DNA of 64,000 nt, from NCBI GenBank assembly GCA_021234155.1, contig JAJEKV010000079.1:3878261-3942260 (forward strand), written 5' to 3'. Positions within the stretch are counted from its first letter, which is position 1. Each line of letters begins with the position of its first letter. The position numbers and the translations under genes are program-made. The DNA is from Isoetes taiwanensis. Taxonomy: Eukaryota; Streptophyta; Lycopodiopsida; Isoetales; Isoetaceae. A model generated the notes under the pieces. It was not told the origin of the DNA, did not search any database, and saw only the letters and a program-made list of their open reading frames with translations. Below are positions 1 to 10,908 of this stretch, piece by piece.

Positions 1-7
1 AAAAAAA

Positions 8-407
8 CTCAAACCTGAAGCAAGATAACCTATGATATATGTAGCTCCTTCCATCACCAAGCTGGAGAAAATCGCACAAGGACAATGCCACAGGGGCTTC
101 AATCGCCGAGAATAAGAGGGCTACAAATGCCTTCCGCCTCAAGTATACACGAGTCAAGAACAAGGAAGAATGGACGGTAAATTATACTAGAAAACAAGTT
201 TGAAACAACAAAAGCATGTCCAATCTGGAAAAAAGGCTCAAACCTGAAGCAAGATAACCTATGATATATGCTGCTCCTTCCATCATCAAGTTGGAGAAAA
301 TCGCAGAAGGACAATGCCACAGGGGCTTCAGTCACTGAGAATAATAGGGCTACAAATGCCTTCTGCCTCAAGTATACACGAATCAAGAAGAGGGAAGAAT
401 GGGCAGT
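8..407. repeat. Tandem duplication, 229-bp period
   Basis: Two direct copies, about 8-178 and 237-407, are separated by an offset of 229 bases and differ by scattered substitutions. Both contain the shared words acctgaagcaagataaccta and ggacaatgccacaggggctt. Neither strand keeps an open frame conserved in both copies, so I treat it as non-coding repeat. The first copy starts within a few bases of the window edge, so more copies may lie outside. Confidence 0.85.
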
Positions 408-1380
408 TCCTGCTCCCGCTCTTCGTCGACAGAAAAAGGGACTAGAACGAAATTAAAACAGGATATAAATGCCGGTTATTACTATTCTGAGGAATACGGG
501 GCGGCAAGACATCCGACGTGGGGTCATAGGACGGTTTTTTGGCCAACGTGGACGGTAGCAAAACAGTGTTCTGGATGAGAGAACACCTCTAGAAATAGGC
601 TACTAGCTTCTGGTTTAGATTAGAGATCCGATGGTAGAGGCCCTTTAGTTCAAATTCCAGAAATTTGATTGCAACATGAACATTCGTCGACGTGGCACTG
701 CAGTGGAATCACAACATCAGCCATGATAACTGCCGCTTACGGCAGTGGAATTTGGGCAGGGTGAGATTCCACTGGCGTCAATTGATGCCTGGAAATTAGA
801 AGCTGACCAATCCAGTTGAACGATTTAAAACTTCCGTTGTTTTCTGTGATTCCACTAACATCGGCAATTAAGGGTGCATTCCCATTAAACCGAATTACGG
901 TAATTACCTTGCCATGTGGCAATCCCAGATCCGAAATCCGCCATTCCCATTAATTTAAGCGAACCTATTTTGGCTTACATGGCAAAGGTGAACTCCTTTT
1001 TTTCGGAAGTTCGTTGCCACTTCCGAAAGACCGAATTTTCGTCTGCCTTTGTTCTTTTGTGAAAATCTGACCGGCATTTAGAAACGTTACCGGCTAGATT
1101 GAACTCCTCTTTCCACTCATGTGGAGTAACAGAACTTGGCGCCATTTTTGGAGTATATATACAAAGGCCATCAAGACGTTTCTTATGCATTCAAGTTCTT
1201 TCTATTACAATGATTTCGGTGATTTCAAGCATTCAAAAAATGAGAAGAAACGGCAGCAATTCCGCCCACAACACTGGATTCCGAATTTATACACAACAGA
1301 TTAGCCAGGTCTGCATTTCCATTTCTGATTCATTAATTTTCAATTCTCAAGTCTATTTTGTAAAACAAATACTTGTGTAG
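408..1380. other. Unassigned sequence
   Basis: No gene is supported here. The only structure I see is a set of short inverted repeats: a 6-bp stem ctgccg/cggcag around a 4-base loop near 730-746, and cagtggaat near 743 opposed by attccactg near 767. Short open frames on both strands look like chance. Confidence 0.5.
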
Positions 1381-1656
1381 CAGAACTCTTTTACAAGCCT
1401 CCTGAACAGTGAAGATTGTGTACAAGAAATACAAGAATTGGAAGAAATTTATGATTCCGGCACTGGGAATAGTAATGGTGCTTCTAATGTAGAGAATTTT
1501 GCCCAAGGACCTACCAATTCCAAGAATGTAAGAAGTTATGCGAGTACTCATTGGACTGCTCATGAATTGATGATTCTTCAGGCTGCCAAGAAGGCAGATG
1601 AGGAGAAGCGTATGTTTGGAGGATGTAGAGAGAAAATGACGAAACGAGATGTAAGA
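1381..1656 (+). pseudogene. Trihelix/SANT-like exon fragment cut by element 1
   Basis: An open frame runs from just after a stop at 1378-1380 to the left edge of the LTR at 1660, about 92 codons. It has an acidic start (SEDCVQEIQELEEIYDSG), then a segment with HWTAHELMILQAAKKADEEKR and ending KRDVRW. The W-T-x-x-E-L pattern, the following charged helix and a terminal tryptophan resemble the first helices of a trihelix or Myb/SANT-like DNA-binding domain. That assignment is inference from pattern only. The frame stops being protein-like exactly where the LTR begins, and no matching downstream half is visible after 10,908. No start codon or splice site is secure. It could be an isolated exon copy rather than a former gene. 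Confidence 0.45.
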
Positions 1657-1659
1657 TGG

Positions 1660-2463
1660 TGTTGCCCATTTCTGGCAACATGGACTAGCATCTATTATCA
1701 AAAACTTTTGTTTCATCCATATTTCCTCTAAGGAAAAGTTTCAGGCTATTGTGATCCCATTAGAGTTTGGAAGACATTTGACCAAGTTTGGAAGGCATTG
1801 GGGATCTCCTTTTATAGCCTAATCTTTTCCTTGAGGTAAAATACCTTTAGACACATTCCCATTTGTTTAACATTTTCCTTTGATTTGAAGACCAGGCAAA
1901 GGCTATAGCAAGATTATCAAAGAAGCACAAGTTGTTTTACCAAAGCTCAACCTTATGAAGCTTGCTTGAGTTTCATTAGTAGTTTGAAGTCACACACATA
2001 AGGATGCCATCTTGGAAGTGAAATGTGCTCTTATTCTAGCCTTGAAGTTTGGAAGACCCTTATAGAAGTTTGGAAGACCCTTAGGCTTTGAGCAAATGTA
2101 TCTTCACTATGAGGTATGATTTGAGCATTAGAGACAATCTGAGATGAAATCAAGTGCTACAGAGGTACCCATCTTGTCTTCATTCCATATCCACCTTTTT
2201 ATGTCCTATGAACCTTTTATAACCTTTCTTTCACCATTTTTTCCACTTTTGAGACCTTTTCCCATCATTTCACTACCCATTTTCTTGTTGATCCTACCCT
2301 CAATTGAGAATTGCCCCCTAATGATCTTGAAAAACTTCAAAGGCAAGAAAACTCTTTTCTCATTCTCATTTCATCTTCCTAAACCCTAGTATAGCCTATT
2401 TACACCCCTTTTTCCCATCTTTTCCCATGACTTTTTCACCATCCCTATGTTGCAATATTCATT
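1660..2463 (+). mobile_element. 5' LTR of Ty3/gypsy element 1 (portion shared with 3' LTR)
   Basis: These 804 bases recur at 10,105-10,908 with constant offset 8,445, no indels and only two substitutions that I can find (near 1967 and 2067). The left end is TGTTGCC and the first 21 bases form a perfect 7-bp stem (tgttgcc/ggcaaca). A direct repeat of agtttggaagaccctta lies near 2050-2085. The true right end is uncertain: the shared part stops at 2463 only because the 3' copy ends there. No primer binding site follows, and a TATA-like TTATATA lies further on at 2773, so the LTR probably extends beyond 2463. An 81-codon frame at 2144-2389 is identical in both LTRs, as expected from their identity, and is not a gene. 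Confidence 0.85.
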
Positions 2464-4145
2464 GACCATGGGTCAAAATGGACAAAAATTCAGATATTTC
2501 AGTTTGACCTTCTAGATGGAAAGCTTGGCAAAAAAGAGCTAACATAGCCTTTTTAAATTTGAAAAAAACCCTTGGGAAGGCCTCCAAAATTGGATTCTTG
2601 GGATGCGTGCCAAAAAAATAAAAAACCTATTCTAGCCTATCTACCCTATCTAATTCTGCATAGTTCCAGTCACCCCAATTTTTTTCCGTGGCGGCCAGGG
2701 CGTGGGGGCGGTACCTGGCCGGTGTCCCCTCTGCGTGGCACGCACAGTTAATAGTTGAGTCAGCACTTTTCCTTATATACCTGAGCCTCCAGAACCACTC
2801 CGGCCTGTGGGATATATCATCCTTAAGAATTTTCGATGAACCCTAAGAAATAGGGGAACCTGCTAAATCCGGCCAATTCGTGCCTAAATTTGATTGAATC
2901 CCGCCAATTTTCCCCCGAGATCAACTCCTGAACCTTTTCCGAGACCTGGGGACCCTCCGTGGCACTTGATCCAGGTGAGAAATTGCTCAAATTTGGCCTA
3001 AAATCTTTCGGCCGAGCTAGTTTTGTGAGAAAACGGTTCTTAAACCAAAGCATTCGGTCAAATCGACCGTCCCCTCGAGAGATAGACCTCGTGATCTTGG
3101 CGCATTTTGATATTACGATATTATCTTGCTCGCTCTATTCAAAATTTGCTCTCGCTTTCTCGCTTTCGTGATTGAAAGATCTGTCCCAGTGTGACTTGTT
3201 CGACAGCTGAGGCACTTCAACTACAACTCAAAAAGTCATTTCATTCGGCTTCATTAGTAGTTCTGAGATTCACTAAAGGCTCGACGGACACGGATTTTAC
3301 TTTCAAAAACATTGTTATATGTTTGAATTTGGTAATGCCTTGCTAACACTATCAAATTTCTTGTGTTACATTTCTATAATGCATAGTCTTTGCCTGGAAA
3401 GTTGTTGTCACCATTGTATATTCATCTTTTGTAATCCTGCATTGTGCTTTTAAAGCTAAAAAACTAAAAACAAAACCCAAAATATTTATTCCAAGCTATA
3501 TTCTTTTCAGATAGTTGCATTTCATCTTCATAAAAACCTTAGAGACCTACACATTCAAAGAAAACACATAAAAAGACCTTTTTTCATAACTGTCACAGAG
3601 TCTGCTCTTTTCCTGAGGCCTCGGCTACTTACAGAGAAACCAAAACTCTTTTTTGCTATTTAAGCCCTATGCACATGATCTAGGGGTTATTTTGAAGTTG
3701 CCTGCACAGATCCCAACTCAAGATTCCTTATCAAACTCCATCGCAAATTTTGGCTCTGTTTTGGCAGCGGCCAACTTTTTGACCGATTTTTGACCTACAT
3801 TTTCTCAACCTTCCCCTATTCAAATCAAGTCAAATCTCCACCCCAGTTTCCTTTGCTTGTTGATCATCTATACCACCAATCACATCTTAAAAATCTCACA
3901 AGGTGTGCGCAAGGCCATTTTTTGCTCTGACAGTTTTTTCAGTTTCAGGGACTTTAGTGATTTTGAAAAAACCAATATTCCAAAATGACTTTTCTCACTT
4001 CATATGTCAAGGATTGATCACCCTAAGTGATCTGGAGGTCCTAACCATTTTGTTTGAGCTTCCTTGAGGTTAGACTAAAATTCCGTGTTTTAGGCTAACA
4101 TTTTGGAGGTCCTACTAGAGATAATAACCACGGAAGTTGAACTCC
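2464..4145 (+). mobile_element. Remainder of 5' LTR and leader of element 1
   Basis: Non-coding sequence between the shared LTR portion and the first gag-like reading frame. A TATA-like TTATATA at 2773-2779 could be the LTR promoter. I could not identify the LTR right end or a standard primer binding site (neither the iMet-type TGGTATCAGAG nor the TGGCGCCGTTGCC type). No gene is supported. Confidence 0.45.
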
Positions 4146-5230
4146 ATGGCACCAAGAAAGACTGGCTGAGCCTGTTGAGCAACCCGAGGTAACAGTCAAC
4201 CAGATCTAGTAGGGGGTAAGCATGAAAGTGGCTACCGGTTCCACAAACAAATGTTACAAATGTTTACGCTTTGCCTTTTCCTCCACAAGCTCCTTACCAA
4301 TTTGAGCTCACTATACTGTTTCTTCCCCTTGTTATGATTCTTCCATGAATGCTAACAATTTCTTGAAGAATTTTGAAGAATATTATGAGGAGCATGGGAA
4401 GAAGAAAGGTACCAGGTTTTCTTGAGTTTATCAAATGCATGAAAGGTGATGAGGCGGATCCTGGTTGGATTTCGAACCTGTCAATAGGTACTAAGTGGGA
4501 TGAATTGGAACAAAGGTTTCGTCAAGGTTTGGTAAGACTACTTCACCCGGGACCTTGTTTTTGAGCTCAATTCCTTTTCTATTAAATCGGTGAAAGTGTG
4601 AAACAAGATGTGGAAAGATTTAACTCTTATTTCTTTGGTGTGTAATAGGAACCATGTTTCCCACCCAACTTTGCACTGGTTGCTTCCTTTATCGGAGGTT
4701 TGATGTCCGGGCCTAAGATTTATAGAAAGTTATTAAAACTTCAAAAGTTTGGTGAGCTAGATTCAATCCATAAGACATTTGTAAAGGCTGTAGATTTAGT
4801 AGAAATGCTAAGCTATCGCACGATGATGAAATCAGAGATCCATTCTACCCTCCTCATCATGATCACGAGTTAACGAAGTTACACTATGCTAATGCTGCCC
4901 TGTGGTATGCAGTTCGGAAGGAAAAGAAGAAGCCAAAAGGCTGAAGAGCTAGACCCTCGGGTTTTCAAAACGAAATCGAGATAAGTAAAAGGTATCCGAA
5001 GCTCTCTTAGAAGTTACCAAACAACTCATGGAGTTAAAAAATAGTAATAATGCTCCTTCTTCTAGCTCGCCATACACGAATGCACAAACCGTGGTAAACC
5101 CTATCATAGGGCTGAAAATTGCTTTGCAAGATCTTGTCCTAAATGCCACAAAAGGGGACATTTTGGTAGAGAATGTCTGTTTGTTCTTTTTGCAAAGAGA
5201 TAGGTCATGAAGAGAAGTTAAGTAGTTGTC
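4146..5230 (+). pseudogene. gag remnant of element 1
   Basis: Protein-like blocks in shifting frames follow an ATG at 4146 (MAPRKTG then a stop). The best block, 4373-4564, encodes a stretch with FLEFIKCMKGDEADPGW and WDELEQRFRQGLVRL, resembling the helical gag capsid region of Ty3/gypsy elements. Later frames near 4620-4900 and 5030-5210 continue the theme with many stops. No CCHC zinc knuckle is left in an open frame. Position between the LTR leader and the protease supports gag. It cannot encode a full Gag protein. Confidence 0.55.
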
Positions 5231-5265
5231 AAGAATTACCTTGCAAAGCAAGAAAAAGGTAAACA

Positions 5266-5874
5266 GTGTCCAATATTAGTTTTATTGAGACTTGTGCGAA
5301 GAACAAGAAGAACAAGATGTTATGGTTGTGCAAACACGTGCTAGGCTCCATTCGGTACATCTCGCAAAGTTACGTCACACCAAGTGTAGCTCCTAAGGTA
5401 ACATTTCAGCCAAATCCTCAGGATATAGCTCCTCCCCCTGTTCAAAGGTATAAACAGAAAGATTTTGAGCTTGATGAATTTGAATTGCTTATGAAAAACT
5501 CCAAGGTTACTGTAGACTTACTAACTTTATTAAGGATTGCACCATCATACAGGGAAAAGCTCATCAAGAATACCCAAAATGTTGAAGAGATTGCTGCAGA
5601 AACTTGCAACAACATTTCTGTAGCCCTACCTGAGCACACTGAAGATCCGGGTGCTTTTATTTGTAGTGCTACTATAGGTACCTCCCATTTAGATAAGGTT
5701 TTGTTGGATGGAGGTTCCTCCCTAAATGTCATGCCTTATCATGTTATGAAAACACTGAATCTCAAAGTAGAAGATAACACTTCTATTGTCCTAAAATCCT
5801 TTTCCAATGCTAAGGTAGTACCAAAGGGAGTGGTGAGAAATGTGTCACGTTATCTGGGGGAATCATTGTCTTAG
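5266..5874 (+). pseudogene. Protease region of element 1 polyprotein
   Basis: A 202-codon open frame. The C-terminal third contains GAFICSATIG and VLLDGGSSLNVMPYHVMKTL. DGGSS fits the active-site D-[ST]-G-[AS] loop of retroviral-type aspartic proteases in the Athila/Tat branch of Ty3/gypsy, where the second position is often not S/T. The N-terminal part (about residues 45-110, proline rich then charged) is the linker between gag and protease. The protein-like frame shifts near 5330, so the annotated start is not original. The frame ends at a stop at 5872-5874, but coding-like sequence resumes downstream in the same frame at 6070. Confidence 0.7.
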
Positions 5875-6069
5875 CTACATTTGTGGTTGTTGACTTTGAG
5901 AATGTTAATCATGCTAACATCTATGATTTATTATTGGGAAGAAGGTGGATGAAAACAGTAGATGCTAGGCCTATATGGTCTGAAGGTATTTGCACTATTT
6001 CAAATGGAGCAACTTCCATTAAACTGGTAAACCAAACCTGACCCATACGCTAACATTAGATTCATAGAT

Positions 6070-6882
6070 GTGGATATTTTGCAGGAAGAAGAGTTAGGAG
6101 TTTACAGTTTAGGTCTAGATGTTGATATAAATGCAGAAGTTATCAACTTTGCTCATGTAGAGTTCCCTGATCCAAAAGAAAACAAGGCCTACCTTTGGTT
6201 TGATGGAGGTATGTCTAAAAAATTAGGGATTGCTTCTTCTGCTGCTATTCTGAAGGATGCAGATCTTAAGCTGATGACTAAGATAGGGAGGATTCATCCT
6301 AATATTTCTTCTAATGCAGCAGAATATAGGGCCCTCATTGCAGGCCTACAGGAAGCAAGGTTCATGAATATTTCCCATATTGTTATCTATGGAGACTCAC
6401 AACTTGTTTGCAAAGCAGTTACGGGAGAATACCAAACAAAACATCAAGATATGGAGGATCTGAACACACAAGCTCGAGAATTGCTAACTTTTTTTGATCA
6501 TTGGGAAATTTATCATATTCCAAGGTCTAAAAACTTTGAGGCTGATTCTTTGTGCAGGAAAACACTCTTAGAGCATCTCTCTGAGGGAGCTATCAAGGAA
6601 GATGTCCTAGATGAAGATGAACTCTCTCAGTTTCATCCTATCTTGACCATCAACCTAGCACAAGAGGAATCACACAAAGAACTTGAAGTGCACAAAGGAG
6701 GTATGTCCAGGACTTTGCAAATGGGAGATCTATATGATGAAGATTGCAAAGGTAAAATGATTAAGTACTTTGAAGATTGGGTGGATGTTTTTGCATGGGA
6801 ATATTCAGAATTGAAAGGGGTTGATAGGAGCATTTGTGAGTTTGAGATAAAAGTTCGTGAAGATACTAAACTGTCATCATGA
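6070..6882 (+). pseudogene. RNase H-like domain plus RT N-terminal linker, element 1
   Basis: A 270-codon open frame. Residues about 40-165 form an RNase HI-type fold pattern with all four acidic catalytic positions: D45 (WFDGG, 6202), E85 (NAAEYRALIAG, 6322), D109 (IYGDSQLV, 6394) and D159 (FEADSL, 6544). Residues about 225-270 (YFEDWVDVFAWEYSELKGVD) match the segment that normally sits just before the reverse transcriptase palm in plant Ty3/gypsy elements. This RNase H-like domain therefore lies between protease and RT, whereas the ordinary RNase H follows RT and a degenerate copy of that is present at 7692-8138. Additional, archaeal-type RNase H domains are known in the Tat lineage; the position before RT is what looks unusual. 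The frame ends at 6880-6882 and continues in other frames. Confidence 0.75.
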
Positions 6883-7690
6883 GAGATTGAGAAGAATTAA
6901 TTCCTCACTTTTAGATCTTATCAAGCAAGAACTATTCAAAATGCAGGAGTCAGGTTTGATAGTTGACATTGTGAACCCTTCTTGGGTTTCTTGTATTGTT
7001 CAGTTCTAAAAAGAATGGTTCTCTAAGAATATGTGTGGATTATAGAGATCTAAATAAAGCTCTTGTCAAAGATTGTTACCCTTTTGCCTTTTTGGAAGAA
7101 ATACTTTATGCGTTGGTGGTGGCAAGTCTATGTACTCATTTTTGGATGGTTTCTCTGGTTTTAATCAGATTAGCATCAAAAAGGAAGATCAGCCAAAGAC
7201 ATCCTTCATTACTCCATGGGGAACTTATGCAATGAAAAGGATGCCTTTTGGCTTAATGAATGCCCCTCGCTACATTTGAGGAGAGCTATGGATCTTGTCT
7301 TTGCAAACATGACTCTGAGCAATTGAGTTTATCTTGATGATTTATGCTTAGGTAATGGTACAAGTGATCATATTTTGAGCTAACAAGGATATTTACATTG
7401 TGCGCATAAACTGGAGTTAATCTAAACCCAAAGAAGTGCATCTTTTGGCATCCAAAGGCCGACTCTTAGGCCATGAGGTTTACGCTAAAGGCCTTCAAGT
7501 AGCTGAAGAGAAGATCATAGCTTTAAAAAGCTTCAAACACCCGGGACAATTAAAGAAGTCAAGGGATTTATGGGAATGACCTCTTTCTTAAGAGTGTATG
7601 TGCCTAATTTCTCTCACCTTATTAGTCCTATCTCTAAGTTGACTAGAGTAGGCCAAGTTAGTAAAAGAGAAAGTAAATATAGGCCTGTTG
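6883..7690 (+). pseudogene. Reverse transcriptase remnant, element 1
   Basis: RT motifs are spread over at least three frames. RICVDYRDLNKALVKDCYP (near 7026-7082) is the first palm motif. YSFLDGFSGFNQISIKKEDQPKTSF and WGTYAMKRMPFGLMNAP (7130-7275) are the second palm and primer-grip region. YLDD at 7329-7340 is the catalytic box. Thumb and connection sequence follow to about 7690 with further shifts. The frame changes near 7010, 7085 and 7278 rule out an active enzyme. Confidence 0.85.
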
Positions 7691-7691
7691 T

Positions 7692-8138
7692 TTGGGTGAT
7701 GAGTGTGAAAAAGCTTTTTTGCAGATCATAGAAGCTATTTGCCATTCTACACTTTTAAAAACTCAGACCTTTCATTACCATTTAAAGTTTACATCACTAT
7801 CACTAAAAAAAGGCTCTTTGGAGTTGCCATTTTGCGGGATAGACACCCTATTGCTTTTGCAAGCAAACAATGGTCTCAAACAAGAGAAGTATGCTAAGAT
7901 AGAAAGGAGTCTTCTTTGCTCTCATCTTTTTGATCGAGAGACAGGGGTCATCTTTTACAAAAATCCCAAGCCACTATCTACATGCTGTGAGAACCCCATG
8001 CCCTTTTTGTATGGTAAGAAATTAGAAAAACCTAAGCTTCATAGGTGGGCTTGTAGGCTTCAATCTTATGATTTAAAGGTAAAGGTTATTCATGTATTGA
8101 ACAACCCGAGTTTATACTTACTGCTTTGCCTACTTTGA
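7692..8138 (+). pseudogene. Degenerate RT-linked RNase H, element 1
   Basis: A 148-codon frame holding remnants of the standard Ty3/gypsy RNase H that follows RT. KQEKYAKIERSLLCSHL corresponds to the usual REKYATIERE-type block, and RWACRLQSYDLKVKVIHVLNNP to the RW-LQ-YDF end of the domain. The expected YTDAS start is lost through a frame change near 7800. Its presence shows that the RNase H-like domain upstream of RT is additional, not a relocated single copy. Confidence 0.65.
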
Positions 8139-8379
8139 ACATGAGGAGTTGATACAAGAAGAAGAAATGACTAACCTTGTTGTAAATGAGCGGGACTTGT
8201 CAACTATACCAGCTCAAGGTTGGCAACAACCTATTAGGAGGTTCCTTCAAAGATCGGGAGATACCTTCGAATTTCAAAAAGCCAAGCTTATAAGTTTAAG
8301 TTAAAATGTTTGACTTACTCCTTGGTTGGTGACATCTTGTGCAAGGTAAATAGGGATGGTGTACTCTTAAGATGTGTTG

Positions 8380-9426
8380 ATGAAGATGAAGTTGCCCCGG
8401 TACTTGCTTTGAAAATCACAAAGGCGTTTGTGGTGGTCATTTTGCAGTGAACACAACCGCCAAGAAAATATTGAGGTCCTGGTTATTTCGGCCTCATTTA
8501 TTTAAAGATTGTTATGATATTATAAAGACTTGTCATCAATGCGGATCTTTGGCAAAAGAATCTTGCATCCCTCCTCTCTCACAGGGAATTGTCTCCCCTG
8601 GTCCATTTCAAGTTTGGGGATTGGACTATGTTGGCCCTATCAATCCTCCATCCTCATTTTCAAAGATGAATACATTGTTGTGGCTCTGGTCATTCACTAA
8701 GTGGTCGAGCAGCACCTTTAAGGAAAGCAAATGCCCATACTATTGCTAGATTTTTGCATGAGAATATTTGCTCTAGGTTTGGCATTCCTTTTAAAATTTT
8801 GACTGATAGAGGCTCTACTTTTATTAATGAAGTTATTAATTTCCTTGTTTCAAGTCTCAAGATCAAGCATGTGAAAAGCTCAGCCTATTATCCTCAAGGA
8901 AATGGCCAAGCTGAGTCTACTAACAAAGTGCTTAAGGGTATTTTTTGAGAAAAGCAGGTTTGCCAAAACCAAAGGGATTGGCACTTGAAATTATATGATG
9001 CTCTTTGGGCTCATAGAATTACTTCTAAAGCAACTACTAATGCCTCACCTTTCAGTTTAGTATATGGAGTAGAGGTTTGTTATTCAATCGAGTTAGAGAT
9101 ACCTTCTTTAAGGATGGCACTCAAAATTTGGAATTGGAGTTTTCGAAGCCTTGAAGCACAATGTGTATGAAGTTCTGTTAAAATTAGATGAAGAAAGGTT
9201 TGTTGCAGAGAATTACAACTTGCTGAAGAAGGCTAAGAGTGCAGCAGCTTTCAAGGCTGCTCACAAACTACAAGACAAGTTTGCACCTATGGAACTAGTT
9301 TTAAAGTGGAATGCTAAAGATGAAGGAAAGCTTTCAAAGTTTGAAAATCCCAGGAGGGTCCCTATCGATTTTAGGAGATCTTTGGCTGCTCATCTTATAG
9401 GTTGGCAGATCTTGGTACAGGATTAG
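8380..9426 (+). pseudogene. Integrase remnant, element 1
   Basis: The zinc-binding HHCC region (KILRSWLFRPHLFKDCYDI then CHQCGSLAKES, 8465-8570), core start (WGLDYVGPINPP, near 8615), second Asp (ILTDRGSTFINEV, near 8797) and Glu (NGQAESTNKVLKG, near 8905) are all visible, so a DDE integrase was encoded. The C-terminal part (8985-9426) retains LYDALWAHRITSKATTNASPFSLVYG and a later KFAPMELVLKWNAKDEGK block. Stops at 8747-8749, 8946-8948 and 9168-9170 and frame changes break it. No chromodomain is seen, consistent with a non-chromovirus (Athila/Tat-like) lineage. Confidence 0.85.
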
Positions 9427-10104
9427 AAGCGCCAAATCCCATTAATATTCAACACCTTAAAAGATATTGGCTCAAAGATGCCAGCTTTTGAGCCTCTTCA
9501 CCCCTATATAAGCATTTGTTCTAGCTTAGAATAGGTTAGTTCATAATTTCAAAGCTGAGTTTTTAATATTTCTTTTGATTAGCATATTTCCTTTGAGGTT
9601 TGATATTGTGTTTTTTCTGTTTAGCTGCAGGAATGTGACCACAAGGGATGAAGACTTTGATTATTACCTATTAATGGGCTCTATGTTGTCATGACAGGAC
9701 CATTTGTTAAAACATTTCATCTGTCTTCTAAACTGGCCTATTCTTCATAAAGACCTTGCTTCTCCATTGGAGTTCTAGAGTGCTATCCATATATAATTTT
9801 CCACATCTTGCTTGGCACTCATGCTAACCTTGATTTACTGTCATATGCAGGTTCATTCTTTTCTCCTCCATTTTCATCTGCCTATAAGTTGCCCTACATT
9901 CCATTTCAACCTTCTATCCTTTTATTTTCATTCCCTACAATGCTCTGCACCACATTTCCACCATAGCAGAGTTCATCTCACACTCATACCACTCATTTCA
10001 TTACTCTACATCATTCTGTCACCTGCACCAGTATTTGAAGATCCTCAGTCTAAGCTTACATCTGTTAGGCTGAGGGGACCAGCCTATTCTTTCCTTTGAG
10101 GAGA
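9427..10104 (+). mobile_element. 3' untranslated region and polypurine tract, element 1
   Basis: Pyrimidine-rich, non-coding sequence between integrase and the 3' LTR. It ends with a short purine run (gaggaga, 10098-10104) directly against the LTR start TGTTGCC, the expected site for plus-strand priming. No additional ORF is supported. Confidence 0.6.
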
Positions 10105-10908
10105 TGTTGCCCATTTCTGGCAACATGGACTAGCATCTATTATCAAAAACTTTTGTTTCATCCATATTTCCTCTAAGGAAAAGTTTCAGGCTATTGTGAT
10201 CCCATTAGAGTTTGGAAGACATTTGACCAAGTTTGGAAGGCATTGGGGATCTCCTTTTATAGCCTAATCTTTTCCTTGAGGTAAAATACCTTTAGACACA
10301 TTCCCATTTGTTTAACATTTTCCTTTGATTTGAAGACCAGGCAAAGGCTATAGCAAGATTATCAAAGAAGCACAAGTTGTTTTACCAAAGCTCAACCTTA
10401 TGAAGCGTGCTTGAGTTTCATTAGTAGTTTGAAGTCACACACATAAGGATGCCATCTTGGAAGTGAAATGTGCTCTTATTCTAGCCTTGAAGTTTGGAAG
10501 ACCCTTACAGAAGTTTGGAAGACCCTTAGGCTTTGAGCAAATGTATCTTCACTATGAGGTATGATTTGAGCATTAGAGACAATCTGAGATGAAATCAAGT
10601 GCTACAGAGGTACCCATCTTGTCTTCATTCCATATCCACCTTTTTATGTCCTATGAACCTTTTATAACCTTTCTTTCACCATTTTTTCCACTTTTGAGAC
10701 CTTTTCCCATCATTTCACTACCCATTTTCTTGTTGATCCTACCCTCAATTGAGAATTGCCCCCTAATGATCTTGAAAAACTTCAAAGGCAAGAAAACTCT
10801 TTTCTCATTCTCATTTCATCTTCCTAAACCCTAGTATAGCCTATTTACACCCCTTTTTCCCATCTTTTCCCATGACTTTTTCACCATCCCTATGTTGCAA
10901 TATTCATT
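10105..10908 (+). mobile_element. 3' LTR of element 1, apparently truncated
   Basis: Copy of 1660-2463 with two substitutions over 804 bases. Similarity ends abruptly after tattcatt at 10908. The five bases before the 5' LTR (gatgg, 1655-1659) are not repeated after 10908, so there is no visible target duplication. This suggests that the right end was lost or rearranged after insertion. Confidence 0.85.

Noticed and set aside
610-665. Possible tRNA or SINE boxes (gatggtagagg and agttcaaattcc)
   Set aside because: The boxes are only a few bases apart, far too close for a Pol III A/B pair, and no cloverleaf forms.
2144-2389. 81-codon ORF identical in both LTRs of element 1 (also 10589-10834)
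   Set aside because: Identity follows from recent LTR duplication; low-complexity composition and no motif.
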